A stretch of DNA of 64,000 nt from an uncultured Planctomycetaceae bacterium (GCA_943787265.1 CALSLT010000035.1:62001-126000); one strand, 5' to 3'. Positions 25,217 to 34,509 are shown, counted from the stretch's first letter. Notes: generated by a model from the sequence alone, not told the origin. Program-made: numbers and translations.

Positions 25217-26530
25217 TCACGGAGTTGGCCCGGTCGTCCAGTATTCAGGGAGACCGTTCTTCGTTCCACGGATGATTTCGACGATGGCTGCTCGGTCGGC
25301 GCTGCTCAAGTGGGCAAACTTCTCAGTCGTCTCTTCACCGGTTAGGACATCCCACAGTTGCTGCCACACGTATGTTCGCATTTCCCCGGGAAGGCTGTCG
25401 AAGGCTTCGGAATAAATCAGATAGCTGCACGGGTACTGGAATAGTCGCGTATTGAGCTCCAGGTCTCGAAGTGACCGCCCCATCGCGTCTCGCCTTCCTG
25501 ATTCGGCAAACTGATTAGCGTATTCCGAAGTGCCTCGGATTCTGCCTGACAATGCTGCTTCGTCCACAAGCAGTAGTGCCTCGACCAGTCTATCACCGGC
25601 ACTGTGGATTCGTTGGGTCGTGCTTTCGAGGCGAGTTCCCGGATCATTGCCGAGGGAATCATTCAGCGTTTGCTCGTGATATAACGCCTTTCGCGTGGTG
25701 AATTCAGCATTTGTCAATCGGTTATGTACGAGCGTCTGATGCTCCATCACCATCAGTGCAACAATATCGCTGTGGGGCGTCAGGTATTTGTCCACTCGAA
25801 ACCTATCTGACAGGTCTTCAATGTTGTGTCCCTGCGAATTGTCGGACCGTTCGGCGAGTCGATTCGTGCTGATCGTCAAATTACCGACATGAGTCTGCGA
25901 GCCGTGAGTTCCGGTCACGTACCATCCGCCCCAGCGGTCCTTAATCGGAGTCCGATGATCCACATTGCGGCTGCCAGCTGAAAACTGCGGCTGCCCCTTG
26001 GCGTCAACAAACAGCGAGCGGACCACGTGCCCCGGAACGCCGCCGGTACGGGAAGAACTGTGGCAGATCACGCATTTGTCGATACGCCTTTCGAACTGCG
26101 GCGCGTCGGATTGCTTCTGTTCGAGCGTGTAGAACACCGTGCCGAGTTCGGGATCAACCGCCGAGACTTCCAGCACTTCGCCCGCCTGGCAGTAGCCGAT
26201 GTAGACGTCGTCGTTGAAGTACAAAGCTCGCGGAGTCCGCGGTGAAATCCGGCGGCGTTGCAGGCTGGTCTTTGAGAAGACCAGCATTTGCGATTCCACG
26301 GGAACTGAGAGTGACGTCAGCACGGACTTGAGATATCCGTAATCCGCATCGTAAGTCAGTTTCTTCGCACCTGAATCAAGGCCCGACTGGAGCCGCGAGA
26401 TGCAGTTTTCAGGAACGCTGTCTCGATAATTAATTGGTGCTGTAGCAAATCCATCGGCCGCCCCAGCCGGTGCAGAAACAACGATGAGTATCGCAGAGAT
26501 TGCGTATCGGAACTCGATTCGCTTTGTCAT
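25217..26530 (-). CDS. Exported CxxCH protein of unknown function
   Basis: 437 residues with a signal peptide (YAISAILIVVSAPAGAADG). There is one c-type haem attachment motif, CVICH at 153-157, in the setting RRIDKCVICHSSSRTGG. Just before it, LVFSKTSLQRRRISPRTPRA and YFNDDVYIGYCQAGEVLEVS look strongly conserved, as does VALMVMEHQTLVHNRLT with histidines that could be a distal haem ligand or metal site. I recognise the pattern as a recurring bacterial family without assigned function. It is divergent from an Rrf2 regulator, with a dyad operator in between, and so is likely controlled by that regulator along with the Tll0287-like gene. Confidence 0.7.
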   Translation of the reverse strand: MTKRIEFRYAISAILIVVSAPAGAADGFATAPINYRDSVPENCISRLQSGLDSGAKKLTYDADYGYLKSVLTSLSVPVESQMLVFSKTSLQRRRISPRTPRALYFNDDVYIGYCQAGEVLEVSAVDPELGTVFYTLEQKQSDAPQFERRIDKCVICHSSSRTGGVPGHVVRSLFVDAKGQPQFSAGSRNVDHRTPIKDRWGGWYVTGTHGSQTHVGNLTISTNRLAERSDNSQGHNIEDLSDRFRVDKYLTPHSDIVALMVMEHQTLVHNRLTNAEFTTRKALYHEQTLNDSLGNDPGTRLESTTQRIHSAGDRLVEALLLVDEAALSGRIRGTSEYANQFAESGRRDAMGRSLRDLELNTRLFQYPCSYLIYSEAFDSLPGEMRTYVWQQLWDVLTGEETTEKFAHLSSADRAAIVEIIRGTKNGLPEYWTTGPTP

Positions 26531-26591
26531 CAGAGCATCTCCACTGCCTGTTTCGGAACTAACAGTGCTGTCGATCCAAGGTTACTCTTTG

Positions 26592-26617
26592 AATCCTACA
26601 CGTCAAGGTGTAGTATT
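26592..26617. promoter_or_regulatory. Candidate Rrf2 operator (interrupted dyad)
   Basis: AATCCTACAC (26592-26601) and GTGTAGTATT (26608-26617) are inverted copies matching at nine of ten positions, separated by six bases. The site lies in the 112-base gap between the CxxCH gene and the rrf2 gene, 25 bases upstream of the rrf2 start. A 26-base two-arm site suits a dimeric winged-helix Rrf2 protein. Divergent control of both flanking genes is inferred. Confidence 0.6.
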
Positions 26618-26642
26618 TGCGCGTCGACTGAGGAAAGGACTC

Positions 26643-27071
26643 ATGCTTTCAAAAACTGCCGATTACGCGCTTCGCACGGTGGCTTGCCTGTCTGGTGATG
26701 ACAGCCATGCAGAACGAGCCGACGCACTGGCCGAACAGACCAAAGTTCCGCGCCGGTATCTCAACAAAGTGTTGAAAGACCTTGTCGAGTCGGAACTCAT
26801 TGCTTCACGCCCGGGCCCGGGTGGCGGTTACTCGCTGTCGCGTACTCCAGACGAGATCACAATTCTCGACGTCGTGAACGCTGTCGGCCCACTGGAGCGG
26901 ATTCGTCACTGCCCGCTCGGCCTGCCTTCACACACGGAACTTTGTCCGCTTCACGAGGAACTCGACCGAGCCTACGCCGCAACCGAGGAAGCATTCGCGG
27001 GTGTAACACTCGGGCAGATTCTTCGGTCAAAGAATCGCGTCATCCCGTTGTGCGATGTCGCTACTGGTTGA
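26643..27071 (+). CDS. Rrf2-family transcriptional regulator
   Basis: 142 residues from ATG 26643, with AGGAAAGGA immediately upstream. The winged helix is MLSKTADYALRTVACLSG, ADALAEQTKVPRRYLNKVL, and the wing SRPGPGGGYSLSRTPDEIT. The C-terminal ligand region holds Cys90 and Cys101 (RHCPLGLPSHTELCPLHEEL); two cysteines instead of the three of NsrR or IscR leave it open whether an iron-sulfur cluster is bound. Members sense iron-sulfur status, nitric oxide or redox state. The dyad in front of the gene suggests autoregulation. The Tll0287-like haem gene follows 77 bases downstream on the same strand and the CxxCH gene is divergent, giving a haem-protein regulon in miniature. Confidence 0.9.
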   Translation: MLSKTADYALRTVACLSGDDSHAERADALAEQTKVPRRYLNKVLKDLVESELIASRPGPGGGYSLSRTPDEITILDVVNAVGPLERIRHCPLGLPSHTELCPLHEELDRAYAATEEAFAGVTLGQILRSKNRVIPLCDVATG

Positions 27072-27148
27072 TTCGTGGTCACGTCGTCACCCCATTTCGA
27101 GGGCTGGCCAGACAGGCACAACTCAAAGCACTTATCAGGAGCAACGAT

Positions 27149-27757
27149 ATGACGACCTCTTCGTTAAAGACCGCCGGTTTCATGATTGCCACACTGGCAG
27201 TGACCGTCGTGATTCACGCTCAGCCCCCTTCATCAACACCTGCGCAGTCGGTTAAAGAGAAGCGTGCTATCGCAGAAGCCAAAGCGAGGGATGCGAATCG
27301 CGTCTCGGTCGACGTGGCACGCTATCGTGCGAAGCTGATGCACGACATCTATGACGCGACGCTGGATGTGATGCATCACCGATACTTTCGCGGCGATCGG
27401 GCCGTCGTTCCGGCACGAGCAATGGAGGACGTTTTCTCTCAGATTCAACGAAAGTCGAGTACGGAGGCTCGTTGGATCTCAGTCAATCTGAAGCCAATGA
27501 GTCTGGACCACACACCGGAAACTGAATTTGAAAAACAGGCGGCAAAAGTACTTGCTACTGGCAAGTCCGAAGTTGAGGTCATTCAGAACGGCTTCTATCG
27601 TCGCGCCACGCCGATTCCACTGACTGGTGGATGTCTCAGTTGCCACGGCGGCCTCTTCCGGCAACCTTCCGAGACTCCAAAATTCGCTGGCCTTGTCATC
27701 AGTGTCCCAGTTCTCGGCGACACCAATAAGTCTCGCGACAACGATGAAGTCCGATGA
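27149..27757 (+). CDS. Tll0287-like (DUF3365) c-type haem protein
   Basis: 202 residues from ATG 27149, supported by AGGAG eight bases upstream; the frame extends back over rrf2 but that part is a shadow. It has a signal peptide (GFMIATLAVTVVIHA), then the DUF3365/Tll0287-like domain: helical segment RYRAKLMHDIYDATLDVM, EARWISVNLKPMSLDHTPE, FEKQAAKVLATGKSEVE, and the single c-type haem motif CLSCH at 162-166. Family members are periplasmic haem sensors, often fused to kinases; here the domain is free-standing. It lies after the rrf2 gene and is probably co-transcribed with it. A redox or nitric-oxide sensing or detoxifying role is inferred. Confidence 0.85.
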   Translation: MTTSSLKTAGFMIATLAVTVVIHAQPPSSTPAQSVKEKRAIAEAKARDANRVSVDVARYRAKLMHDIYDATLDVMHHRYFRGDRAVVPARAMEDVFSQIQRKSSTEARWISVNLKPMSLDHTPETEFEKQAAKVLATGKSEVEVIQNGFYRRATPIPLTGGCLSCHGGLFRQPSETPKFAGLVISVPVLGDTNKSRDNDEVR

Positions 27758-27934
27758 GACCACTGCCCCGAATGGAAGGCGAAATCCCACCGGCGTCCGA
27801 CACCGGCACATACACAAAGAAGACAGTATCCTATTCCCGATGATGCACATGCGGGCCGGAGCCTGGCACCTGCTCCCATCGAAGTTGCATCTTGTGGCGT
27901 GCTGTTTCAGTTCTCAACATGAAGGCGATCCCCA

Positions 27935-28927
27935 ATGAAAATCGTTACTTCCGCTTTCGCCGTGATCCTGCTTTCCACCAATCTGTCGTTTGCTGACGAC
28001 GCATCTCGCGTCACCCTGGTGGGCGTGCAACGAATCTGGAATAACGCGCCACACAATGCGTTCACCGACCTCGTGCGTTTTAAAGATCACTGGTATTGCG
28101 TTTTCCGCGAAGGCAAAGGACATGTCTCGCCCGACGGGGCACTCCGAGTTCTTACTTCAGCCGACGGAGAGAACTGGAAGTCGGCAGCGCTGGTTACATC
28201 GGACAATTCCGATCTGCGCGACGCGAAGATTACGGTGACGCCTGACGGTCAATTGATGCTCGCGGGAGCCGAAGCGATCGAGAAGCCAACCGGTCGCCAT
28301 CATCAATCGCTCGTCTGGTTCTCCAGCGATGGAAGAAAGTGGAGTCCCAAACGTAAGGTCGGCGATCCAGAGAACTGGCTGTGGAGAATCACCTGGCACA
28401 AGGGAAACGCGTACGGATTCGGTTATGGATGTGGCGCAGGCGAACGTGGCAGCCGACTCTTTAAGAGTTCCGATGGACGGTCATTCGAGACGCTGATCGA
28501 GAATGTTGATGTCGAGGGCACATATCCGAACGAAACGTCAATTGTTTTCCTGCCTGACGATACGGCGTACTGCCTGTTGCGGCAGGACGGAAAGCCAAAC
28601 TTCGGATGTTTGGGCACGTCCCATCCGCCATATACCGATTGGGATTGGAAAAGTCTGGGTGTCCGACTCGGCGGACCACACATGATCCAACTTCCTGATG
28701 GTCGCTTCGTCGCCGTCGTCCGTCTGTATGACGCACCGGTCAGGACAGCTGTCTGTTGGCTCGATCCAGAAAACGGAAAATTGACCGAAGCGCTGAAATT
28801 GCCGTCCGGCGGTGATACCAGCTACGCAGGGCTCGTCTGGCACGATGGGCTGCTATGGATCAGCTACTACTCATCGCACGAGGGCAAAACGAGTATCTAT
28901 CTGGCGAAAGTTCGATTCGAGCGTTGA
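27935..28927 (+). CDS. Secreted sialidase-superfamily propeller protein
   Basis: 330 residues with a signal peptide (MKIVTSAFAVILLSTNLSFA). Repeated blade ends resemble Asp-boxes: LTSADGENWKSA, FSSDGRKWSPK and KSSDGRSFETL. The first blade contains YCVFREGKGH, where the arginine could serve in the sialidase triad, and NETSIVFLPDDTAYCLLRQD gives the expected Glu and Arg of later blades. This fits exo-sialidase-like six-bladed propellers; it may not cleave sialic acid, as planctomycete members rarely have tested substrates. It is intact. The 177 bases before it hold no gene or clear site. Confidence 0.75.
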   Translation: MKIVTSAFAVILLSTNLSFADDASRVTLVGVQRIWNNAPHNAFTDLVRFKDHWYCVFREGKGHVSPDGALRVLTSADGENWKSAALVTSDNSDLRDAKITVTPDGQLMLAGAEAIEKPTGRHHQSLVWFSSDGRKWSPKRKVGDPENWLWRITWHKGNAYGFGYGCGAGERGSRLFKSSDGRSFETLIENVDVEGTYPNETSIVFLPDDTAYCLLRQDGKPNFGCLGTSHPPYTDWDWKSLGVRLGGPHMIQLPDGRFVAVVRLYDAPVRTAVCWLDPENGKLTEALKLPSGGDTSYAGLVWHDGLLWISYYSSHEGKTSIYLAKVRFER

Positions 28928-29036
28928 ATTGGAACAAGCAGCCAGTTGCAAATTCTTTGACGTCAATATTTGACATCGGTGGCGTTTGCCCGTGCCGCAA
29001 TCATTGTCGCCGCCGATTCGATCAGGAGAGCAGTCA

Positions 29037-30206
29037 TCACTCAGTCGCGGCATCCTCATTGGGAATGTCGCTGACAACTCCTTCAGCTCGTCGTTCAAGC
29101 AACGGCCGTGCAGCTTTCAGTACGTTCCCAATAATCCGCACACTTTTGGCTCCGTTAAGCGAAATCGCGTGCTCAGTCGCTGTGATCTGATTGTCGGAGA
29201 TGATGACGTCCTCGCCTGGCTGATCGTTGTAGCGAGAGTTTCCCCACACATAGATGCCAGTCGGATTGCTCTCTGCACCGGTAACGATGTTGCCGCGAAT
29301 GATTAAGCCCTTGGTATACCCAATCTGCATGACGGCACCGGATTGTCCTCCCGACCGAATAATGTTGTCACAGATCAGCAGGTTGCTATTGCTGTTGCCG
29401 ACAACCTTGCCCGTCACGGTATTGCCTCGGATGATCATGCCGTCGACGCCTCCGGCCAGAATCGACTTGCGACATTGATTGTTCTCGATGATCACATTCT
29501 TCAATCCACGAGCGTGTTCGACGTGAATCGTCGATCCACCTGGCCTGACGGAGTGTTCAAGATCTCGACAACCAGTAACGAGGTAGTCGCGAGAGCCGGG
29601 ACTGCCCCCCATCTGGATTCCCTGACGAATGAAGTTGCGGAGCGTGCAGTCTCGAACAGTGATGCCTCGGCAGTTGTATGAGAACGCCATGCAATCGCCA
29701 GAGAAATTCTCCGCAAAGACGTTCAGTACCGTCACGTTCTCGATGACATGTTTCTTATTGTAAAACCACAGTCCCGCGTTGTGTTCCGGCGTCTCGCCTT
29801 TGACGTATTTCGGGTGCGTATTTGAGCCGTCGAGATGCAGATCCCGAATCACGACATTCTTCGTCCCCCCAGCAACCGGTGCTCCGATCATTCGCCAGAA
29901 GTTACTCTCGTTGGCACGGGCAGCGAACTTAAGAATCGATGACGTCCCTTCGCCGCGGAACGTCGTGTTGGGCGGCACTTCCAGAATCGGCGTCTCACTG
30001 TTGCGACGAGACAGAATGAACGTGCCGCTCGGTACAAACACCGTACCGCCACCTGCCTGGCCACAAGCGGTCAACGCATCCTCGATGGCAGTTGTATCGT
30101 CGCTCTCGTCGTCCGGAGTCGCACCGAAGCGAGTGATGTTAAACTCAGCCGCATTCAAACTGCTGGACACATTGCAGAACAGCATCAACAGAACAATCAA
30201 CTTCAT
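29037..30206 (-). CDS. Secreted parallel beta-helix (pectate-lyase-fold) protein
   Basis: 389 residues from ATG 30206, which places the signal peptide MKLIVLLMLFCNVSSSLNA at the start; the frame continues 18 codons upstream without support. The N-terminal NITRFGATPDDESDDTTAIE and AGGGTVFVPSGTFILSRR are the hallmark of pectate-lyase-superfamily (Pfam Pectate_lyase_3-like) proteins. Coils then follow with regular Asn/Ile ladders such as VIIENNQCRKSIL, LIIRGNIVTGAES and VIISDNQITATEHAI. Such proteins are polysaccharide lyases, hydrolases or epimerases; the reaction is not predictable here. It is divergent from the sulfatase at 30450. Confidence 0.85.
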   Translation of the reverse strand: MKLIVLLMLFCNVSSSLNAAEFNITRFGATPDDESDDTTAIEDALTACGQAGGGTVFVPSGTFILSRRNSETPILEVPPNTTFRGEGTSSILKFAARANESNFWRMIGAPVAGGTKNVVIRDLHLDGSNTHPKYVKGETPEHNAGLWFYNKKHVIENVTVLNVFAENFSGDCMAFSYNCRGITVRDCTLRNFIRQGIQMGGSPGSRDYLVTGCRDLEHSVRPGGSTIHVEHARGLKNVIIENNQCRKSILAGGVDGMIIRGNTVTGKVVGNSNSNLLICDNIIRSGGQSGAVMQIGYTKGLIIRGNIVTGAESNPTGIYVWGNSRYNDQPGEDVIISDNQITATEHAISLNGAKSVRIIGNVLKAARPLLERRAEGVVSDIPNEDAATE

Positions 30207-30449
30207 GGGAAAGGCTTTTCTTCTGAAGGTTGTCGACAAAGTAAGTTCAGAGAATATCATCGCAACTGGCTCTCGATGTCGCTACGCACCGACAACTCCC
30301 GAGAGTGCAAGTTTGTTGGCGTCGCATCATTCGCCTCCAGGCAGCAGTCACGTACGGCCAAAATCATTCCGCATCATTGAAAGATGGTTGCCAGGCTCGC
30401 TTTTCGCAAACTTTGTGCATCCGCCGTTGAACAACGAAAGTGAATCCAC

Positions 30450-32042
30450 ATGGAGCGACTCCTGCTGATCACTCTGTTTGCAACCGTTTGGTTCTACGAG
30501 CCGGCACGTGCAGAAGAAACGGCCCCTCGTCCGAACATCGTGCTGATCATGGCCGATGATTTGGGGTTCTCGGACCTGGGATGCTATGGCGGCGAAATTC
30601 AGACACCGAATCTCGATCGCATGGCCAGCGAAGGAATGCAGTTCACTCAGTTCTACAATTGTGCGGTTTGCGTTACGACGCGTGCCGCATTGTTGACCGG
30701 CCTGCATCCACGACGCCGCAACAATCGCCTGCTTCATTCAGACATGACCACCTTGGCCGAAGTTCTTCGTGCGGCCGGATATCGGACGTCACTGACCGGC
30801 AAATGGCATCTCGGCGCGACTGCTCCTAATCGACCGACGGATCGCGGATTTGACGAGTACTACGGAGTTGCCAGCGGGTGTTGCAACTTTTTCGATCCGT
30901 CCCGGCCGGACCCGGTTTTCTACAACGGCGGAAAGAGACGGCCGTTTCTGCATAACGAAACGACCATTTCCGAGTTCCCCGACGATTACTACACCACCGA
31001 CGCCTTTACCGACCATGCCGTGCAGCAGATTCAGAAGTTTCGCGCCGACGACGTCCCACACTTCGTCCACGTGTGTTACACCGCTCCCCATTTCCCTCTC
31101 CATGCAAAGCCACAGGACATCGCTCGCTACCACGGAAAATACGATGACGGATATTTCAGATTGCGTGAGAAGCGTTTTCAGCGACAGGTCGAACTCGGCC
31201 TACTCGCCGCCGAATGGAAACTCTCGAAACAGGATCACCGGCTCGGCGATTTCCGATACGACTACGATATCACCCCGTGGACCGAGGTTGAGGACCTTGC
31301 CCGCGAGAAGCGCCGAATGGAAGTGTACGCAGCAATGGTCGACAGCATGGACCAGGGCATCGGCCGAATTCTTAAAGCCATCGACGAGTCGACAGAAGCA
31401 GAGAACACGCTAGTGATGTTTCTGTCTGACAACGGAGGCTGTGCATCGTTTCCTGGGTATTCCGACGAGAAACAGAATGCCGGCCGCCTGGCTTACAACA
31501 AGGAATTGCCTGGCGGAGTCGACACGTACGCTTTTGTCGCTCCCGGCTGGGGCTGGGCTCAATGCACGCCGTTTCGGAGGTATAAAGTTTGGACCTACGA
31601 AGGCGGTATCTCCACTCCCATGATTGCTCGCTGGCCGAAAACAATCGCAGCCGGCTCACGAACGCAGCAGGTCGGACACGTCGTTGACTTCATGCCAACG
31701 CTGCTGGAACTCAGTGGCGGAAAGTACCCGAATTCCCGACGTGAAGAATCAATTCCGCCGGCGGAAGGCCATAGCCTCGTCCCGATCTTTAATGGGCAAA
31801 CGCGAAAAGGCCACGAGTATCTGTGCTGGTATCTCTACGGAAATCGAGCCGTCAGACACGGACGCTGGAAACTTGTCTGGGGAGCCACCGCTCACAAGTG
31901 GGAACTATTCGACGTTCAGGCCGACCGAACCGAAACGACGGACATTGCTTCACAGCACCCCGAACGTGTCAGCAAACTAAAGTCCGCATGGCTCGACTGG
32001 GCCAGGCAAACCGGTGTGCCACTGCAAGGATTCGCCCTTTGA
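30450..32042 (+). CDS. Type I sulfatase with variant formylglycine motif (CVTTR)
   Basis: 530 residues with a signal peptide ending near PARA. The sulfatase fold is complete: metal ligands in VLIMADDLGFSDLGCYGG (Asp36, Asp37), catalytic region CAVCVTTRAALLTGLHP, TGKWHLG, a His in YTAPHFPLHAKP, and the calcium ligands in VMFLSDNGG. The modified cysteine would be Cys74. The usual C-x-P-[ST]-R reads C-V-T-T-R here, with threonine replacing the proline that most maturation enzymes prefer. An APGWGWAQCTPFRRYK stretch is typical of arylsulfatase A-like members. If matured, it would hydrolyse a sulfate ester outside the cell; the substrate is unknown. It is convergent with the DUF3604 gene, with a shared terminator between them. 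Confidence 0.9.
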   Translation: MERLLLITLFATVWFYEPARAEETAPRPNIVLIMADDLGFSDLGCYGGEIQTPNLDRMASEGMQFTQFYNCAVCVTTRAALLTGLHPRRRNNRLLHSDMTTLAEVLRAAGYRTSLTGKWHLGATAPNRPTDRGFDEYYGVASGCCNFFDPSRPDPVFYNGGKRRPFLHNETTISEFPDDYYTTDAFTDHAVQQIQKFRADDVPHFVHVCYTAPHFPLHAKPQDIARYHGKYDDGYFRLREKRFQRQVELGLLAAEWKLSKQDHRLGDFRYDYDITPWTEVEDLAREKRRMEVYAAMVDSMDQGIGRILKAIDESTEAENTLVMFLSDNGGCASFPGYSDEKQNAGRLAYNKELPGGVDTYAFVAPGWGWAQCTPFRRYKVWTYEGGISTPMIARWPKTIAAGSRTQQVGHVVDFMPTLLELSGGKYPNSRREESIPPAEGHSLVPIFNGQTRKGHEYLCWYLYGNRAVRHGRWKLVWGATAHKWELFDVQADRTETTDIASQHPERVSKLKSAWLDWARQTGVPLQGFAL

Positions 32043-32073
32043 GCGTCGTGGTCGATGTGCGCATGGTCGGCTA

Positions 32074-32096
32074 ATTGAGCACACTGTGTGCTCAAT
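32074..32096. terminator. Bidirectional hairpin terminator
   Basis: ATTGAGCACAC-T-GTGTGCTCAAT is a perfect 23-base palindrome located between convergent genes. It starts 31 bases after the sulfatase stop and includes the DUF3604 stop codon (32092-32094). There is no clear T-tract, so the mechanism could be partly structural. Confidence 0.6.
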
Positions 32097-34509
32097 CAAC
32101 GGCAACCCAGGTCGGCGACGACCAGGCGAGTGGACCGTGTGCTGGCATCAGATTGCCAGGAAGCGAACTCCCAACACCCGATTGCGTCACTCGCCAGTAG
32201 TACCAGTGCGTGCCCTTCGCAAGCCCCTGATCAGTGAAGCTGACTTTCAGTTCGCGAGTGCCGTCGCCTTTCACCTCGTGAATTGTTTCCCCGTTGCGAA
32301 CAAGGCGAGCATTGATAATTGGGCGTGTGCCAATCGCGTGAAGCGTCAACGTGATGCTTCCGTCCGTGGCTTTGGTTTCGGCCCCCATCAGAGCATCGCT
32401 GGCTCGCGTGTCGAGAAAGATCTGTGATCCCATTGTCGCAAAGCAACGCCGATTCCGCAGGGCATCCAGAATCGACTCGGCTGTCAATTCCTCTGCATAG
32501 ATTCCTGTCAAAGCTCCGCTGAGCCCCGGAGCTCGGCGATGGGTGTCGCCGTTTGCCGTGAAGCCAAGGCGAGCTCCTTGATTTAATGGTCCATGAAAAA
32601 GCTTCGGCCGGGCCGCGATATAGTTGCTCCAGCCGGATGTCACTTCGAGACCAACTTCAACGGGATGTCCAGACAGTTTAAACGCGTTGTGCTGTGACAG
32701 TGTGATCCCGCCAGCCTTTTCAACTGCCTCATTCAATCGAGCGATGTCGTTGCCAACTTCCGTAAAATGGACAAGCGGTCCGCCGCTCGGCGGATAGATC
32801 ACGCTGCGATGATTCGGGTACGAACGGTGGCGATAAGGCGGAAGCCAGCTACCTGAATCCGACAGTTTCACAGTCGCAACGCCCGGAATGCGAGACGTCC
32901 ATTCAAAACCGGGTAACGAAAGAAACATTCGACCGGTCGATCGCGTTGACTCTGAAAATTTCGCCGCAAACAGATTGCCAAGTTCAAAGTCGTACTGAGT
33001 CAGCGGAACGTTGTAGAAATCGTTATTCGTAAAAACGACGACATCGAGTCCAGCGCGATCCCTCGCGTAAAAGTGCATTTCATCTGGTTCTCCCTCGGCA
33101 TCGGCGGTGAGGCCGTTGTGGCAGTGCATGTCTGCCCAGAAGAGCCTGTAAGTTTTTCCGTCAACCGTAATCTCTCGGCGCGGTGTCAATTCATTTTCAA
33201 ACGGCAACGACGCCGGAGCCCAGCCTGTCCACTCGTCCTGTTCAAATTCCTGAGCGTCAGCAAGCGAAACTTCGAACTCTTCGTAGTGTCTGATTCCTCG
33301 CTGAGGAAGCGGCGACGCGAGCACTCGGAATTTGCCATCACGAACCGCGGGCGGATCAATGGCGTGATAGTCCACCCTGCCCTGCTTAAGCACGACTGGC
33401 GGTTGCCACTGACCATCGAGACTCGGCCGCCCCACAAGATCACCCGAAATCTTTGGGGTACTGCCACGGTGATCCGATTTCCGCTCCCACAACAACCAGA
33501 CTCTGTCGCCATCAGCAAGCAGCATCGGGCGTACGCGTGGCCCCAGATAACCGCCGGTGGCTACTGGCCGAGGATCAATCTTTGCCATCAGCCCCTGCGT
33601 CAGGTCCGCCGCTGCCGTGCTGCCGTCGGGCCTTCGATTTGGCTTCCAACCAGCGTCCGTGCGAACCGCCGCGTGAAGACTGTGCCACTGACTGACAACT
33701 CCTGGCCCACCGACCACATCAACTTTCCGCAGCCACGCGACATGAAGACCGGCCTGATGAGACAATGCCTTCGGAGTCAGGCAGTATTCGTCCGGCGGTG
33801 AAATCTGCTCAATCTCCGACAAGGCCGGATATACAACACGACCATGAACTGAATAATCCGGCTGCTCGTACTGATCCCAGAACATCCAGACATCGTCGTT
33901 GTGCCGAACAAGTTCCGGCCGAAAGGCATCCGCACTGTTCTCTGAGACATCTTGAATTGCCAGCAGTCGCCCAGCCTTTATCTGACGACAACGTACTCGC
34001 CAACTGCCATCGATCATTGCAGACCACGCGACGGCCGTCGCCTCACCAGACAGCGTCACTGCTGTCGCGTAAATCGCATCGTATGAAGGGGCAGACACCA
34101 CAACTGGTTGGGTCCACGAACCATCAACGTAACGCCGATGAACAACCTGCCATCGCTCACCGTGTTTTCTGGACCACACAATCGACACTGAATCGTCAGA
34201 CTCACCAACGATCGTCGGCGGCCCGTGACTGACGCCGGACTGACTGAGCGTGTGAACTTCTCCCAGTCCACCGTCAGCATCTTGTCGCCGTGCAAAAATT
34301 CGGTCGCGACCGTCGGCATACCCATGCCACGCGAACCATGTGGAGCCAGAACTCGTAGCCGACGACGTCGGATGAAAATCGTAGGTCGAAGTCTCTGAGT
34401 TGATCGTGACTTTCTGCGCAGCCACATGACACTCAGACATGCAGGCAAACGTCAGCACGACAGCGAATAACAGACTCCGTCGCCGGGGGCCGAATTGATG
34501 TGACATCAT
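32092..34509 (-). CDS. Secreted DUF3604 (PHP-like) protein
   Basis: 805 residues from ATG 34509 (34506 is an alternative); the leader RRRSLLFAVVLTFACMSECH follows. The first half is a beta-propeller-like region with blades such as TWFAWHGYADGRDRIFARR and VSIVWSRKHGERWQVVHRR. The second half is DUF3604, related to PHP metallohydrolases: FWADMHCHNGLTADAEGEPD gives the first His-x-His metal pair, LDVVVFTNNDFYN follows, then ITLSQHNAFKLSGHP and ARLGFTANGDTHRRAPG carry further His and Asp ligands. No substrate is known for the family. The propeller suggests glycan binding. It faces away from the Gfo/Idh/MocA gene across a 448-base gap. Confidence 0.85.
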   Translation of the reverse strand: MMSHQFGPRRRSLLFAVVLTFACMSECHVAAQKVTINSETSTYDFHPTSSATSSGSTWFAWHGYADGRDRIFARRQDADGGLGEVHTLSQSGVSHGPPTIVGESDDSVSIVWSRKHGERWQVVHRRYVDGSWTQPVVVSAPSYDAIYATAVTLSGEATAVAWSAMIDGSWRVRCRQIKAGRLLAIQDVSENSADAFRPELVRHNDDVWMFWDQYEQPDYSVHGRVVYPALSEIEQISPPDEYCLTPKALSHQAGLHVAWLRKVDVVGGPGVVSQWHSLHAAVRTDAGWKPNRRPDGSTAAADLTQGLMAKIDPRPVATGGYLGPRVRPMLLADGDRVWLLWERKSDHRGSTPKISGDLVGRPSLDGQWQPPVVLKQGRVDYHAIDPPAVRDGKFRVLASPLPQRGIRHYEEFEVSLADAQEFEQDEWTGWAPASLPFENELTPRREITVDGKTYRLFWADMHCHNGLTADAEGEPDEMHFYARDRAGLDVVVFTNNDFYNVPLTQYDFELGNLFAAKFSESTRSTGRMFLSLPGFEWTSRIPGVATVKLSDSGSWLPPYRHRSYPNHRSVIYPPSGGPLVHFTEVGNDIARLNEAVEKAGGITLSQHNAFKLSGHPVEVGLEVTSGWSNYIAARPKLFHGPLNQGARLGFTANGDTHRRAPGLSGALTGIYAEELTAESILDALRNRRCFATMGSQIFLDTRASDALMGAETKATDGSITLTLHAIGTRPIINARLVRNGETIHEVKGDGTRELKVSFTDQGLAKGTHWYYWRVTQSGVGSSLPGNLMPAHGPLAWSSPTWVAVD

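Noticed and set aside
25217..26530. Membership of this CxxCH protein in the same family as the BlaR1-linked domain
   Set aside because: Both have one CxxCH motif and a leader, but none of the FPFDD, LLQRHLW or EFVMQP landmarks is present, so they are treated as separate families.
26942..27148. Extension of the Tll0287-like gene into rrf2
   Set aside because: It overlaps the C-terminus of the regulator in another frame; the AGGAG before ATG 27149 decides the start.
33073..33801. Plus-strand open frame of 242 codons
   Set aside because: Lies opposite the propeller part of the DUF3604 gene and shows no protein-family signal.
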